A stretch of 64,000 nucleotides of DNA from Microbacteriaceae bacterium PS02070 (GTDB lineage: Bacteria > Actinomycetota > Actinomycetes > Actinomycetales > Microbacteriaceae), in assembly GCA_029959865.1 (NCBI GenBank), contig JASCPE010000001.1, positions 620,001 to 684,000 on the forward strand. The letters are read 5' to 3'. Shown one piece after another: positions 18,261 through 27,030 of this stretch. The notes beneath the pieces are model-generated. The model saw nothing but the letters and a program-made list of their open reading frames with translations, was not told the DNA's origin and did no database searches. The stretch's first letter is position 1. Each line of letters opens with the position of its first letter. The translations under genes were made by a program, and so were the position numbers.

Positions 18261-19688
18261 ATGGTCAATATGGCCGAGGGCGTGGCGCGCCTCGGGGAAC
18301 TCGCTCGCACACCGGTGGTGGCGACTCTCGCGAGCGCATTCGAGGACGCCGGTTTCGAACTCGCCGTCGTCGGTGGTCCCGTGCGCGATGCCCTCCTCGG
18401 ACGGGTCACGCACGACTTGGACTTCACCACCAATGCACGCCCCGATGACATCCTCCGGATCATCGCCCCGCTCGCGACGGCGCACTGGGACATCGGTCGT
18501 GAGTTCGGCACGATCGGCGCCAAGATCGCGGGCGAGCAGGTCGAGATCACGACGTACCGTGCCGACATGTACGACGGCGTCACGCGTAAGCCCGTCGTGG
18601 AGTTCGGAGATTCTCTCGACGGTGACCTGCGTCGCCGCGACTTCACCGTGAACGCCATGGCGCTGCGCGTGCCGGGACCGACCCTTGTCGATCCGACCGG
18701 GGGAGTCGAGGACCTGCTGGCGCGCGTCCTGCGGACACCCATCGACCCGGAGGTGAGCTTCGGAGACGATCCGCTGCGGATGCTCCGCGCCGCTCGTTTC
18801 GCGTCGCAGCTTGAGTTCGATGTGGCGCCTTCGACAGAAGCGGCCCTCCGCGCACTCGCGCCGACGCTCGGCATCGTGAGTGCCGAACGCATCCAGGCAG
18901 AGCTCTCCCGACTCCTCGCCACCGAAGACCCGGTTCGCGGGATCCGGGTGCTCGTAGAGACAGAGCTCGCCGAGCAGTTCCTCCCCGAGATCCCGGCACT
19001 GCGCCTGGAAGTCGACGAGCACCATCACCACAAGGACGTGTATGAGCACTCGCTGACAGTGCTGCGCCAGACAATCGAGCTCGAACACGCGCGTCATCCC
19101 GGCCAGGCGCCGGACGTTCCCCTCCGGCTCGCCGCGCTCCTGCATGACATCGGCAAGCCCGCGACCCGCAAGCTCGAGTCCGGGGGGCGGGTCAGCTTCC
19201 ATCACCACGATGTGAAGGGTGCCCGGATGGCGCGGAGGCGCCTTCAGGCACTGCGGTTCGACTCCGCGACGACCGCGTCGGTCTGTGCGCTCATCGAGCT
19301 GCACCTGCGGTTCTTCGGGTACGCGGAGGGTGCGTGGACCGACTCTGCTGTGCGCCGTTATGTCCGTGATGCCGGCGACGAGCTCGATCGGCTGCACATC
19401 CTCACCCGAGCGGACGTGACGACGCGCAATAAGCGCAAAGCCGCTCGGCTCGGTCAGGCCTACGACGACATCGAGCGGCGCATCGCGGAGCTTTCCGAAC
19501 AGGAGGAGCTTGCCGCCATCCGGCCCGAGCTCGACGGTAACCGCATCCAAGAGGTGCTCGGCATCGGGCCAGGCCGTGATGTCGGCGAGGCCTATCGGTT
19601 CTTGCTGAACCTGCGCCTGGACGAGGGCATCCTCGGCGAGCAGGAAGCGGAGGAGCGGTTGCGCCAGTGGTGGAAGACGCGGGGCTGA
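18261..19688 (+). CDS. cca: CCA tRNA nucleotidyltransferase
   Basis: This enzyme adds or repairs the 3' CCA end of tRNAs using CTP and ATP. The 475-residue protein has the nucleotidyltransferase head with GGPVRDALLGR and the metal-binding HDLDFTT. The RRDFTVNAMAL motif follows, then an HD-type domain with LAALLHDIGKPATR near residues 288-301 and a second HH pair (FHHHDVKGA). This head-plus-HD architecture is usual for actinobacterial CCA enzymes. The ATG start is 9 bp after the methyltransferase stop. Confidence 0.95.
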   Translation: MVNMAEGVARLGELARTPVVATLASAFEDAGFELAVVGGPVRDALLGRVTHDLDFTTNARPDDILRIIAPLATAHWDIGREFGTIGAKIAGEQVEITTYRADMYDGVTRKPVVEFGDSLDGDLRRRDFTVNAMALRVPGPTLVDPTGGVEDLLARVLRTPIDPEVSFGDDPLRMLRAARFASQLEFDVAPSTEAALRALAPTLGIVSAERIQAELSRLLATEDPVRGIRVLVETELAEQFLPEIPALRLEVDEHHHHKDVYEHSLTVLRQTIELEHARHPGQAPDVPLRLAALLHDIGKPATRKLESGGRVSFHHHDVKGARMARRRLQALRFDSATTASVCALIELHLRFFGYAEGAWTDSAVRRYVRDAGDELDRLHILTRADVTTRNKRKAARLGQAYDDIERRIAELSEQEELAAIRPELDGNRIQEVLGIGPGRDVGEAYRFLLNLRLDEGILGEQEAEERLRQWWKTRG

Positions 19689-19773
19689 ACCGACGGGTGT
19701 CCTGTGAAAACAGGCCACGGAGAGCGTGCGCGGCTTACACTGAGGGACACTCCTCAACGTCGAACGGAGTCTC

Positions 19774-21087
19774 ATGGATTCGCCGTGGTCCTCGACGCGC
19801 GAAGTCACCCCATCGACCTCGCGTCTTCTGATCGAGCGTGCCCATGAAGAACTTGTCGGCGGTAACGCGTCCGATCCGCGCCTGCGGGACGTGCGCACCC
19901 TGGTCCGCGACTCCTGGAGTCGCTCGCTGGAGCACCTCGTGCGTCCGGAAGGTCTGCCGCCCCTGGACTTCTCGCCGGAGGAGCTGGAGGCATACCGCTC
20001 GGCACATCCCTTGGCCGGCGTGATGGATATGATCCGTGCGTTGCTGGCGCCGGAGGCGAACTCGGGAGTGGTCGTCGCCGTCGGTGATGCCTCCGGACGA
20101 CTGCTCTGGGTCGAGGGTGACCGGCAGATCCGCCGCCTCACCTCGGACATGGGATTCGTGGAGGGTGCGAACTGGTCGGAGACGGCCGTCGGCACGTCCG
20201 CGCCCGGCACAGCTCTCACGCTCGGGCGATCGGTGCAGATCCATGGGGCGGAACACTTCAATCGGCACGTTCAACCCTGGTCGTGCACCGCAGCCCCGGT
20301 TCGTGACCCTGACACTCGACGGGTCGTCGGAGTCATCGATGTCACGGGGGGCGCGGACGTGGTCACCCCGCAGGCGGCACTCCTGGTGGACGCGACGGTC
20401 CGCGCGATCGAGGGTGAGATGCTCGTTGCGAAGCTGCGGACAGCGCAGGCGCCGACGCGGCGGACACGTGCCGTCCCGGAAATGCCGCAGGGCACGACGC
20501 TGCGCGTCCTGGGGCGTGACCGTGCTCTGCTCGAGGTCACCGGTGACGCGCACTCGCGTCTCACCGAGTTGACCGCGCGCCATGCTGAGATCCTGCTCAT
20601 GCTCGCGCTGCATCCGCACGGCCTCTCCGCCGACCGGCTGGGCGAACTGGTCTACGGGCCGAACTCCGTTGATACCCTGCGACCGGAGCTCGTTCGACTG
20701 CGCCGGGTGCTGGAGAAGAGCGCACCGCATCTCATTCCCCAATCGCGGCCGTATCGACTCCCGGTTGAGGTGGAAACCGACGCTCAGCAGGTTCTCTCTC
20801 TCCTGGACCGGGGTGCGCACCGCGTTGCCCTGGCGGCGTACAGCGGCGCCGTACTGCCAGACTCCGTGTCTCCCGGAGTGGAGCGCTTCCGCGACACCGT
20901 CCGCACCACCCTGCGCGAGGCGATCCTCACCGAAGCCTCGCTCGATGTTCTGCTCACCTTCGCCGACACCGAGGATGGCGCCGACGACATCGAAGCGCTG
21001 CGGCTGGCGCTGAGCATGCTCCCCGCGCGGTCGCCGAAGCGCGCCGGCCTCGTTGCGCGGATCGAGCGACTCGAGACCGATGACTGA
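19774..21087 (+). CDS. GAF-domain transcriptional regulator of AcoR/MimR type without AAA+ module
   Basis: The 437-residue protein has an N-terminal helical segment (RLRDVRTLVRDSWSRSLEHLV) and a GAF-like sensor region (about residues 75-195) with WVEGDRQIRRLTSDMGFVEG and WSETAVGTSAPGTAL. A C-terminal winged-helix-like region (about 245-330) contains TARHAEILLMLALHPHGLSADRLGELVYG. GAF sensors with this segment are typical of regulators of alcohol, aldehyde and acetoin metabolism. Here the sigma-54 AAA+ domain is absent. The aldehyde and alcohol dehydrogenase genes (27031 and 35109) are plausible targets, although a polymer cluster now lies between. A -10-like TACACT is at 19736-19741. Confidence 0.8.
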   Translation: MDSPWSSTREVTPSTSRLLIERAHEELVGGNASDPRLRDVRTLVRDSWSRSLEHLVRPEGLPPLDFSPEELEAYRSAHPLAGVMDMIRALLAPEANSGVVVAVGDASGRLLWVEGDRQIRRLTSDMGFVEGANWSETAVGTSAPGTALTLGRSVQIHGAEHFNRHVQPWSCTAAPVRDPDTRRVVGVIDVTGGADVVTPQAALLVDATVRAIEGEMLVAKLRTAQAPTRRTRAVPEMPQGTTLRVLGRDRALLEVTGDAHSRLTELTARHAEILLMLALHPHGLSADRLGELVYGPNSVDTLRPELVRLRRVLEKSAPHLIPQSRPYRLPVEVETDAQQVLSLLDRGAHRVALAAYSGAVLPDSVSPGVERFRDTVRTTLREAILTEASLDVLLTFADTEDGADDIEALRLALSMLPARSPKRAGLVARIERLETDD

Positions 21088-21120
21088 CAGGCGAAGGCGC
21101 TCGTTCACCTAACGGCTACC

Positions 21121-22131
21121 GTGCTGTCACTCTCGCGTGGCACGCTCTCGCTCGTGTCGAACGCTTTAGTGACGGTCATCCTGCCGGCAAAGGATGCAGC
21201 GCCGTACATCGGCACCACCCTGTCCTCTCTGCTGCAACAGTTCTCCGAACGCGGTCGGCTCCAGATCGTCGCCATCAATGATGGCTCGACGGATGAGACC
21301 GGAACGATCATGACCCGCTTTGCCGACGCGTACGACAACGTTCAGGTGGTCAGCAACACGGAGCCCAGAGGGCTCGCGTCAGCCCGCAATCAGGGGCTGC
21401 GCCACGTCGACGGCGACTATTTCTGCTTTGTCGACGGCGACGACTGGATGCAACCCGGCCGGCTGCGCGTGCTTGCCGACAGAATGCGCGAGCTGGAATG
21501 TGACTTCGTGCGCACCGACCACGTCCAGGTCACCGGTGCCAGACGGCAGCTCATGCGCGCGCCGTATCCATGGCGCGAAACCCGCGTCGATGCGCGCTCC
21601 GCGATCCTTCCCACCGAAGACACGACGATGGTCGACTACCCGTATGCCTGGGCTGGCATGTTTCATCGACGGCTCGTGGATGAGGGCCTTGCGCTGTTCC
21701 CGGAAGGCCTGTTCACCGCGGAGGACCGTCCGTGGATCTGGGGCTTGCACCTCGGAGCCGCCAGCTTCGCCGTGGTCGACGCCCCCGCGCTCCTCTACCG
21801 TCGGGGCGTGGCCACCTCGTTGACGCAGATCTTCGACCGTCGCCAACTCGACTTCATCCGGGCATTTGACCAGACGATCGACATCGTTTCGCGCGACCGG
21901 GAGGCCGACCGCTTCCTGCCCAAGATCGCTGCGACGACGCTGGCCGTGAGTGCACATCACCTGGTTCGCTCGCGGGAAATGCCCGGCAACGTGCGGCGGG
22001 ATCTTCGTGTCGGCATCCGCGGCCTGGTTCGACGCTTCCCGCCCGAGGTGCTCGAAAACGAGTTCGCCCGCATGTCTGACCGAAGACGGCGCATCCTCGC
22101 CGCGGCCGTGCGTGAGGCGCGGTCGGCATGA
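21121..22131 (+). CDS. Family 2 glycosyltransferase
   Basis: The 336-residue protein has a GT-A fold N-terminus: VTVILPAKDAAPYIGTTLSSLL, then IVAINDGSTDETG and RGLASARNQGL. The nucleotide-sugar metal motif lies in FVDGDDWMQPG near residue 107. The C-terminal third is basic and may bind membrane or acceptor. It opens a tightly packed five-gene cluster; the next gene overlaps its stop (ATGA). The start is uncertain: GTG 21121 or GTG 21154 (MSNALVTVILPA), the latter closer to family length. It probably builds the primer or a side chain of the polymer; acceptor unknown. Confidence 0.88.
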   Translation: MLSLSRGTLSLVSNALVTVILPAKDAAPYIGTTLSSLLQQFSERGRLQIVAINDGSTDETGTIMTRFADAYDNVQVVSNTEPRGLASARNQGLRHVDGDYFCFVDGDDWMQPGRLRVLADRMRELECDFVRTDHVQVTGARRQLMRAPYPWRETRVDARSAILPTEDTTMVDYPYAWAGMFHRRLVDEGLALFPEGLFTAEDRPWIWGLHLGAASFAVVDAPALLYRRGVATSLTQIFDRRQLDFIRAFDQTIDIVSRDREADRFLPKIAATTLAVSAHHLVRSREMPGNVRRDLRVGIRGLVRRFPPEVLENEFARMSDRRRRILAAAVREARSA

Positions 22132-23477
22132 CTCAGATTTTCATCGTCCACTCCATCTACGGGCTGGCGACCGCGGTCGCCGCTATCGACGCGGGGATCG
22201 TTCCGGACGCCTCGCGCCGCATCCTGGCCTTCACGAACACCGCGGCAATCCCGGAGACAGCCCCCGACCTGCTGACGGATCCGGGACTCGCGGGTCTGCG
22301 GCGTCGTTTCACGGACGAGGAATCCCTGAACGACATGCTCGCGCCGCTCCATCCGACGCAATGGCGCCCCGGCACGAACGACTCAGCGATCGTGGAGCGC
22401 CTCGTGCGCCGCGCGTGGAACCTGGGCTCGGACCCGGTGCACCTCTTCGTCCAAAGCGTGCAGGTACCACCGGCTCGCAGCTTCGTGTGGCTGTTCCCCG
22501 GGGCGGAAGTGACGATCCTCGGTGACGGGCTGATGACCTACTCACCCATCCGCGACCGCATTTCGCACACCTTCACCCACCGGGTCACGGGAGTCACCTA
22601 CGCCGACGTTGTTCCGGGCGTGGAACCACTTCTGTTCACCGAGCACGGGGCTGCCCGCCTCCCCATCTCGCCCGAACGCTTCGGCGCGACCCTTCGCGAA
22701 GCAACGGAGGATCTCCGCGACCCCGCTGTGGACCTCGTCACCTCGTTCTCCGGTTCCAGCTCGCTGGTGCTTGGACAGTACCTTTCGACGCTGGGGCTGA
22801 TGACGACGGAGGAGGAGACGGAGCTGCAGCAGCAGATGATCGCCCGGGCGCACGCCTTCGGGGCCGACCGTGTCGTCTTCAAGCCGCACCCCTCGGCGCC
22901 GCCCACCGAGACACACCTCCTTGCCGAGTACGGTCGAGCGATCGGGGCACGCGTCGACGTTCTCGACAGCATCGCTCCCGCCGAGATCGTTGCCGACCGC
23001 ATCGATGCGAAAGCGGTCGTGGCGGGTTTCTCCACCGCGCTCCCGACGACGCGCGCGATGCGGGGAACGCCGATCGCTTCCGTCGGGATGGAATCGCTCC
23101 TTGAGCGCCTCCAGCCCTACGCGAACAGCAATCGGATCCCGGCCACGATCGTCGACGCGCTCACGCGTGAGGATGCTCTCCCGGAAACGGACCTTCAGCA
23201 CCTCGTCGACACCGTCGGATACGTCATGCAGCCGGTCATCATGAAGCACCTTCGACCGCGCGCGGTCGAGTTCTTGCAGCATGCGGCACCCCGAGAACGG
23301 GAACGCTACGTCGGACAACGGCAGCTCCGCCGTCTCGATCTGCCCGGGGCCGTTCGTCAGCCGTGGCATCGCCTGCTCGACACCTCGGTGGGAAGCCGGC
23401 TGGAGACCGCACGCCTGATGGCTCGCGGTGCGAAGCGACGCACGCGTCGCGCATGGAAGGAACTTCGAGGAAGATGA
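22128..23477 (+). CDS. Polysialyltransferase-family protein (GT38/GT52-like)
   Basis: The 449-residue protein resembles the alpha-2,8-polysialyltransferase family, which polymerises CMP-activated nonulosonic acids. Three family-like motifs are visible in order: an acidic-Gly motif (ILGDGLMTY, D133-G134), the His-Pro motif KPHPS (H254), and the Ser/Thr motif GFSTALPTT (S302-T303). The C-terminus is basic (KRRTRRAWKELRGR) and may bind the membrane face. It overlaps the upstream glycosyltransferase and downstream CMP-sugar synthetase genes by 4 bp each. Polymer identity is inferred, not shown. Confidence 0.8.
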   Translation: MTQIFIVHSIYGLATAVAAIDAGIVPDASRRILAFTNTAAIPETAPDLLTDPGLAGLRRRFTDEESLNDMLAPLHPTQWRPGTNDSAIVERLVRRAWNLGSDPVHLFVQSVQVPPARSFVWLFPGAEVTILGDGLMTYSPIRDRISHTFTHRVTGVTYADVVPGVEPLLFTEHGAARLPISPERFGATLREATEDLRDPAVDLVTSFSGSSSLVLGQYLSTLGLMTTEEETELQQQMIARAHAFGADRVVFKPHPSAPPTETHLLAEYGRAIGARVDVLDSIAPAEIVADRIDAKAVVAGFSTALPTTRAMRGTPIASVGMESLLERLQPYANSNRIPATIVDALTREDALPETDLQHLVDTVGYVMQPVIMKHLRPRAVEFLQHAAPRERERYVGQRQLRRLDLPGAVRQPWHRLLDTSVGSRLETARLMARGAKRRTRRAWKELRGR

Positions 23478-24628
23478 ACACCGCTCGAGTGGTCGCGATC
23501 ATCCCCGCCCGGGGTGGCTCCAAGGGAGTGCCCGGCAAGAACGTGCGCACGGTCGGGGGTGTGCCCCTGGTTGCCCGAGCCGTCCACGCCGCACTGGCCG
23601 CGCGCCAGGTGGACGATGTCTTCGTCTCCACCGATGATGAGGCCATCGCGGAGGCGGCCCGGTCGGCCGGGGCACGCATCATCGACCGTCCGGCCGAGAT
23701 CGCAGGCGACCTTGCCAGTTCTGAAAGCGCGATCCTGCACGCGCTGGAGACGCTCGAGGCTTCGGACGAGCGCGCCGACGTCGTTGTGTTCCTCCAGGCG
23801 ACCTCGCCCTTCATCCCCGTCGATGGGATCGAACGCGCCGTCGACGCGATCACGGCGGGCGGATACGACAGCGCCTTCTCCGCCGTCGAAACCTATGGGT
23901 TCCTCTGGCGACGCACCGACGACGCCGCGGCAGACGCGATCAATCACGACGTCTCGCACCGGCCCCGGCGCCAGGACCGCGAGCCGCACTATCTGGAGAC
24001 CGGTGCCTTCTACGCCTTCGACGCGGAGGGGTTCCGCGCCGCAGGGCACCGTTTCTTCGGCCGCATCGCGATCATCGAGGTCCCCGAGCGCGGATCGGTC
24101 GAGATCGATGATGAGGACCAGCTCACGGTGGCCCGCGCACTCGCGCCGCTGCTGGATGCTCCGGAACGAATCGACGTCGACGCCGTCGTGACCGATTTCG
24201 ACGGCGTGCACACCGACGACACAGCGTATGTGGACAGTGCGGGCATCGAGCAGGTGCGGGTGAGCCGGTCCGACGGAATGGGAGTGGGGCTCCTGCGGAA
24301 GGCGGGCATTCCGCTGCTCATCCTCTCGACTGAGGCCAACCCCGTTGTGCGGGCACGGGCGGCGAAGCTGCGGGTGCCGGTCATGAACTCCGTCGCCGAC
24401 AAGGCGGCGGCCCTGCGCGCCTGGGCGGAAGAGGAGCACATCGATCTTTCTCGCGTGGCGTACCTCGGCAATGACGTGAACGACCTTCCGGCGATGGAGC
24501 TCGTCGGCTGGCCCATCGCCGTCGCCGACGCGCACCCGAAGGTGCATCGCGCGGCCCGCGTCGTGCTGACGCGGCGCGGCGGTGACGGAGCCGTTCGCGA
24601 ACTGGTTGATCTTCTGTTGCCGGAGTGA
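23474..24628 (+). CDS. neuA: CMP-nonulosonate synthetase fused to HAD phosphatase
   Basis: The 384-residue protein is a two-domain fusion. Residues 1-230 are an acylneuraminate cytidylyltransferase with the CTP-binding IPARGGSKGVPGKN and VFLQATSPF. Residues 235-384 are a KdsC/YrbI-like HAD phosphatase with the catalytic DFDGVHTDD (D241, D243), the Ser/Thr motif LILSTEAN and the metal-binding GNDVNDLPAM. A phosphatase fused to the synthetase suits a pathway through a 9-phosphate intermediate. The start ATG at 23474 overlaps the upstream stop; longer upstream frame is not protein-like. Confidence 0.92.
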   Translation: MNTARVVAIIPARGGSKGVPGKNVRTVGGVPLVARAVHAALAARQVDDVFVSTDDEAIAEAARSAGARIIDRPAEIAGDLASSESAILHALETLEASDERADVVVFLQATSPFIPVDGIERAVDAITAGGYDSAFSAVETYGFLWRRTDDAAADAINHDVSHRPRRQDREPHYLETGAFYAFDAEGFRAAGHRFFGRIAIIEVPERGSVEIDDEDQLTVARALAPLLDAPERIDVDAVVTDFDGVHTDDTAYVDSAGIEQVRVSRSDGMGVGLLRKAGIPLLILSTEANPVVRARAAKLRVPVMNSVADKAAALRAWAEEEHIDLSRVAYLGNDVNDLPAMELVGWPIAVADAHPKVHRAARVVLTRRGGDGAVRELVDLLLPE

Positions 24629-24721
24629 CTACGACTCGTCGATCGGCGGCCACCGTCGATTCACACCGTGTTCACCGGGCGCGATCACGCTGAATGCAAC
24701 AGTTCTCGGAAGGACACCTCA

Positions 24722-25594
24722 ATGACTGTCAGCATCGGTTCTCACGTCATCGGCGGCGGCCACCCGGTCTATGTGATCGCGGAAATCGGCCTCAACCACA
24801 ACGGTGATGTGGAGATCGCCAAGCGGCTCATCGACGTCGCGGCAAACGCCGGCGCGAACGCCGTGAAGTTCCAGAAGCGCACCCCGGAGATCGCCACCCC
24901 CGAGCACATGCGCGACACTCCGCGTGAGACGCCGTGGGGCACCATGACTTACCTGGAGTACCGGTACCGCGTGGAGTTCGACCGCGAGCAGTACATCGAG
25001 GTCGGCGACTACGCGACGGAGCGTGGGCTGGACTGGTTCGCCTCCCCGTGGGACGTCCCGAGCGTTGACTTCCTCGAAGATCTCAACGTTGTCGCGCACA
25101 AGGTCGCCTCGGCGAGCCTCACGGACATCGAGCTGCTCAACGCACTGCGCGCCACGGGCAAGCCGATCATCCTCTCCACCGGAATGTCGACCATCGAGCA
25201 GATCGACACCGCGCTGGGCGCTCTCGACACGAACAACGTCATCCTCATGCATGCCACCTCCACGTATCCGATGGAGCCGAACGAGGCGAACATCAAGATG
25301 ATCAGCACGCTTCGCGACCGCTATCACGGCATTCCGGTCGGCTACTCCGGGCACGAGCGCGGACTGCAGATCTCTCTCGCCGCCGCAGCGCTCGGGGCAG
25401 TCGCCATCGAGCGCCACATCACGCTCGACCGCACGATGTGGGGTTCGGATCACGCTGCCTCGCTGGAGCCCGCGGGCCTGGAGCACCTCGTGCGCGACGT
25501 CCGCGTCATCGAGGAGGCACTCGGTGACGGCGTGAAGCGCGTCTACGAGGGTGAACTCGCACCGATGGCGAAGCTGCGCCGCGTCCCCGCGTGA
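24722..25594 (+). CDS. neuB: Nonulosonic acid (sialic acid-type) synthase NeuB, catalytic domain only
   Basis: NeuB-type enzymes condense phosphoenolpyruvate with a hexose derivative to form a nine-carbon sugar acid. The 290-residue product has VIAEIGLNHNGDVEIAK, FQKRTPEIATPEH, the barrel strand ILSTGMSTIEQ, the motif HATSTYPMEPNEANIKM and GYSGHERG. It stops at KLRRVPA, about where the C-terminal SAF (antifreeze-like) domain of full-length NeuB would begin. The ATG at 24722 gives the family N-terminus. Its stop overlaps the next gene (GTGATG). Confidence 0.93.
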   Translation: MTVSIGSHVIGGGHPVYVIAEIGLNHNGDVEIAKRLIDVAANAGANAVKFQKRTPEIATPEHMRDTPRETPWGTMTYLEYRYRVEFDREQYIEVGDYATERGLDWFASPWDVPSVDFLEDLNVVAHKVASASLTDIELLNALRATGKPIILSTGMSTIEQIDTALGALDTNNVILMHATSTYPMEPNEANIKMISTLRDRYHGIPVGYSGHERGLQISLAAAALGAVAIERHITLDRTMWGSDHAASLEPAGLEHLVRDVRVIEEALGDGVKRVYEGELAPMAKLRRVPA

Positions 25595-26934
25595 TGCACA
25601 CCGCCGACCGCTCCACGTCGCTTCGGGTCGTCGCGATCGCCGACGCCGATTCGTACGTGAAGTGGTCGGCGGCGATGCTGGACTCGATCACGGACGCGCG
25701 CCCGCATCTCGTGATCGTCCGTACGCCGTTGACGGTCAGTGAGCATCAGCAAGCCGCCGCCGTACGCGGCACGGCCATCGGTCCGAGCCAGATCACGCGG
25801 CTGGAGTACAACGCCCTCGCCGCATGGCTGGCGGCGGACCGCCCCGACGTCGTGATCATCGCGGGGCGTGGGCCTCTCGTTCGAATCATCCTGCGCGCCG
25901 TCGACTCTCTGCCCCGCCGCCCTGTTGTCGTCGGCGGGTTGCCGGGCATCTCCATCCCTGCCCAGCGCGGCGCGGTTCTCTACCGTCGCAACTGTGACCT
26001 GATGCTGGTTCAGTCTGTGCGCGAGCGGCGCGCGTTCACCGAGTTGGCGCGACGGCTCGGCGTGAAGGTGGAGTTCGCCTTGGCAACGCTCCCGTTCGCG
26101 GTCCGGAGAGAAAGGACCTCGCAGGGGACAGACCTCGTCTTCGCCGCCCAGGCGATCGTGCCCCGGGGGAGTGAGGACCGTGAGCGGGTCGCCGACATCC
26201 TGCGCCGGGCCGCTCTCGCGGACCCAGACCGCCGGGTCGTCGTGAAGCTCCGTTCACGCCGGACCCACGGCGAAACCGAGACCCATCACGAACTGTCGTC
26301 CTACGAGGACCTTCTTCGAGACCGACCGGAGAATCTTGTCTTCTCCTACGGGTCGATGGGCGACGCACTCGAGAGCGCGGAGGGTCTCGTCACCGTCAGC
26401 TCCACCGCGGCGATCGAGGCCCTGTCGCGATCGATCCCGGTGATCGCTCTGGACACCTTCGGCGTCAACAAGGACCTCCTGAACACAGTCTTCGCCGGAA
26501 GCGGTGTCCTCGGCTCCGCGGACGATGTGATCGCGCGGCGATTCCGCCATCCTCACCCGGTCTGGCTGCGGGACAACTACTTCCACGACCCGGCTGCCGC
26601 GACGTGGTGGGAGCGCACCGTCGAACTCGTCCGCGCGCGCAGGCGCGGGGAGCTCCCCGAGAAGCGGATGCGGCCAGCGCGCGGTGGGCCGTTGCACGAG
26701 GCGTGGCAACGCAAGGCGGTTCTCGGCCACCTCGACCGTTCCGTCGCCGGGTATGTGGCGCTTGCGACCGCCCGTCCACTCGTCCGCGCCGTGCTCGCCC
26801 TGCGGCGTTTCCGTCGATCGCTGCGCCCTGTCACCACGGCAGACACCGCCTCGGATTTCACCCTCGCACCGGCCACGTACCAAGACCCGATCGTGCGGCG
26901 CGTATCTCCCGGAGCATCCGTCCTCGTCGACTGA
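25591..26934 (+). CDS. DUF6716-like putative glycosyltransferase
   Basis: The 447-residue protein looks like a GT-B-type transferase or polysaccharide-linked protein of the DUF6716 group. It has a Rossmann-like N-terminus (RVVAIADADSYVKW), DVVIIAGRGPLVRI, and a C-half block VVVKLRSRRTHGETETHHE followed by LVTVSSTAAIEALSRSIPVIAL. The latter resembles the nucleotide-sugar end of capsule transferases. The C-terminus (about 390-447) is basic. It starts on the overlapping neuB stop (GTG 25591 or ATG 25594) and is the last gene of the cluster. Specific reaction unknown. Confidence 0.8.
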   Translation: MMHTADRSTSLRVVAIADADSYVKWSAAMLDSITDARPHLVIVRTPLTVSEHQQAAAVRGTAIGPSQITRLEYNALAAWLAADRPDVVIIAGRGPLVRIILRAVDSLPRRPVVVGGLPGISIPAQRGAVLYRRNCDLMLVQSVRERRAFTELARRLGVKVEFALATLPFAVRRERTSQGTDLVFAAQAIVPRGSEDRERVADILRRAALADPDRRVVVKLRSRRTHGETETHHELSSYEDLLRDRPENLVFSYGSMGDALESAEGLVTVSSTAAIEALSRSIPVIALDTFGVNKDLLNTVFAGSGVLGSADDVIARRFRHPHPVWLRDNYFHDPAAATWWERTVELVRARRRGELPEKRMRPARGGPLHEAWQRKAVLGHLDRSVAGYVALATARPLVRAVLALRRFRRSLRPVTTADTASDFTLAPATYQDPIVRRVSPGASVLVD

Positions 26935-26941
26935 TGCCCCC

Positions 26942-26961
26942 GCAACATGATGCAACGTTGC
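26942..26961. promoter_or_regulatory. Putative operator upstream of aldehyde dehydrogenase
   Basis: GCAAC at 26942-26946 is followed by the perfect 10-bp palindrome GCAACGTTGC at 26952-26961, 70 bp before the dehydrogenase start. CGTTGC/GCAACG hexamers also lie upstream of the alcohol dehydrogenase at 35023-35042. A shared regulator, such as the GAF protein at 19774, is inferred. Confidence 0.5.
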
Positions 26962-27030
26962 CGGGCGTAGCGTGGGCCCACGCGCGGTGCTGCTGCCGTG
27001 CGACTCATGGACAGTCAAAGGAGACACCTC

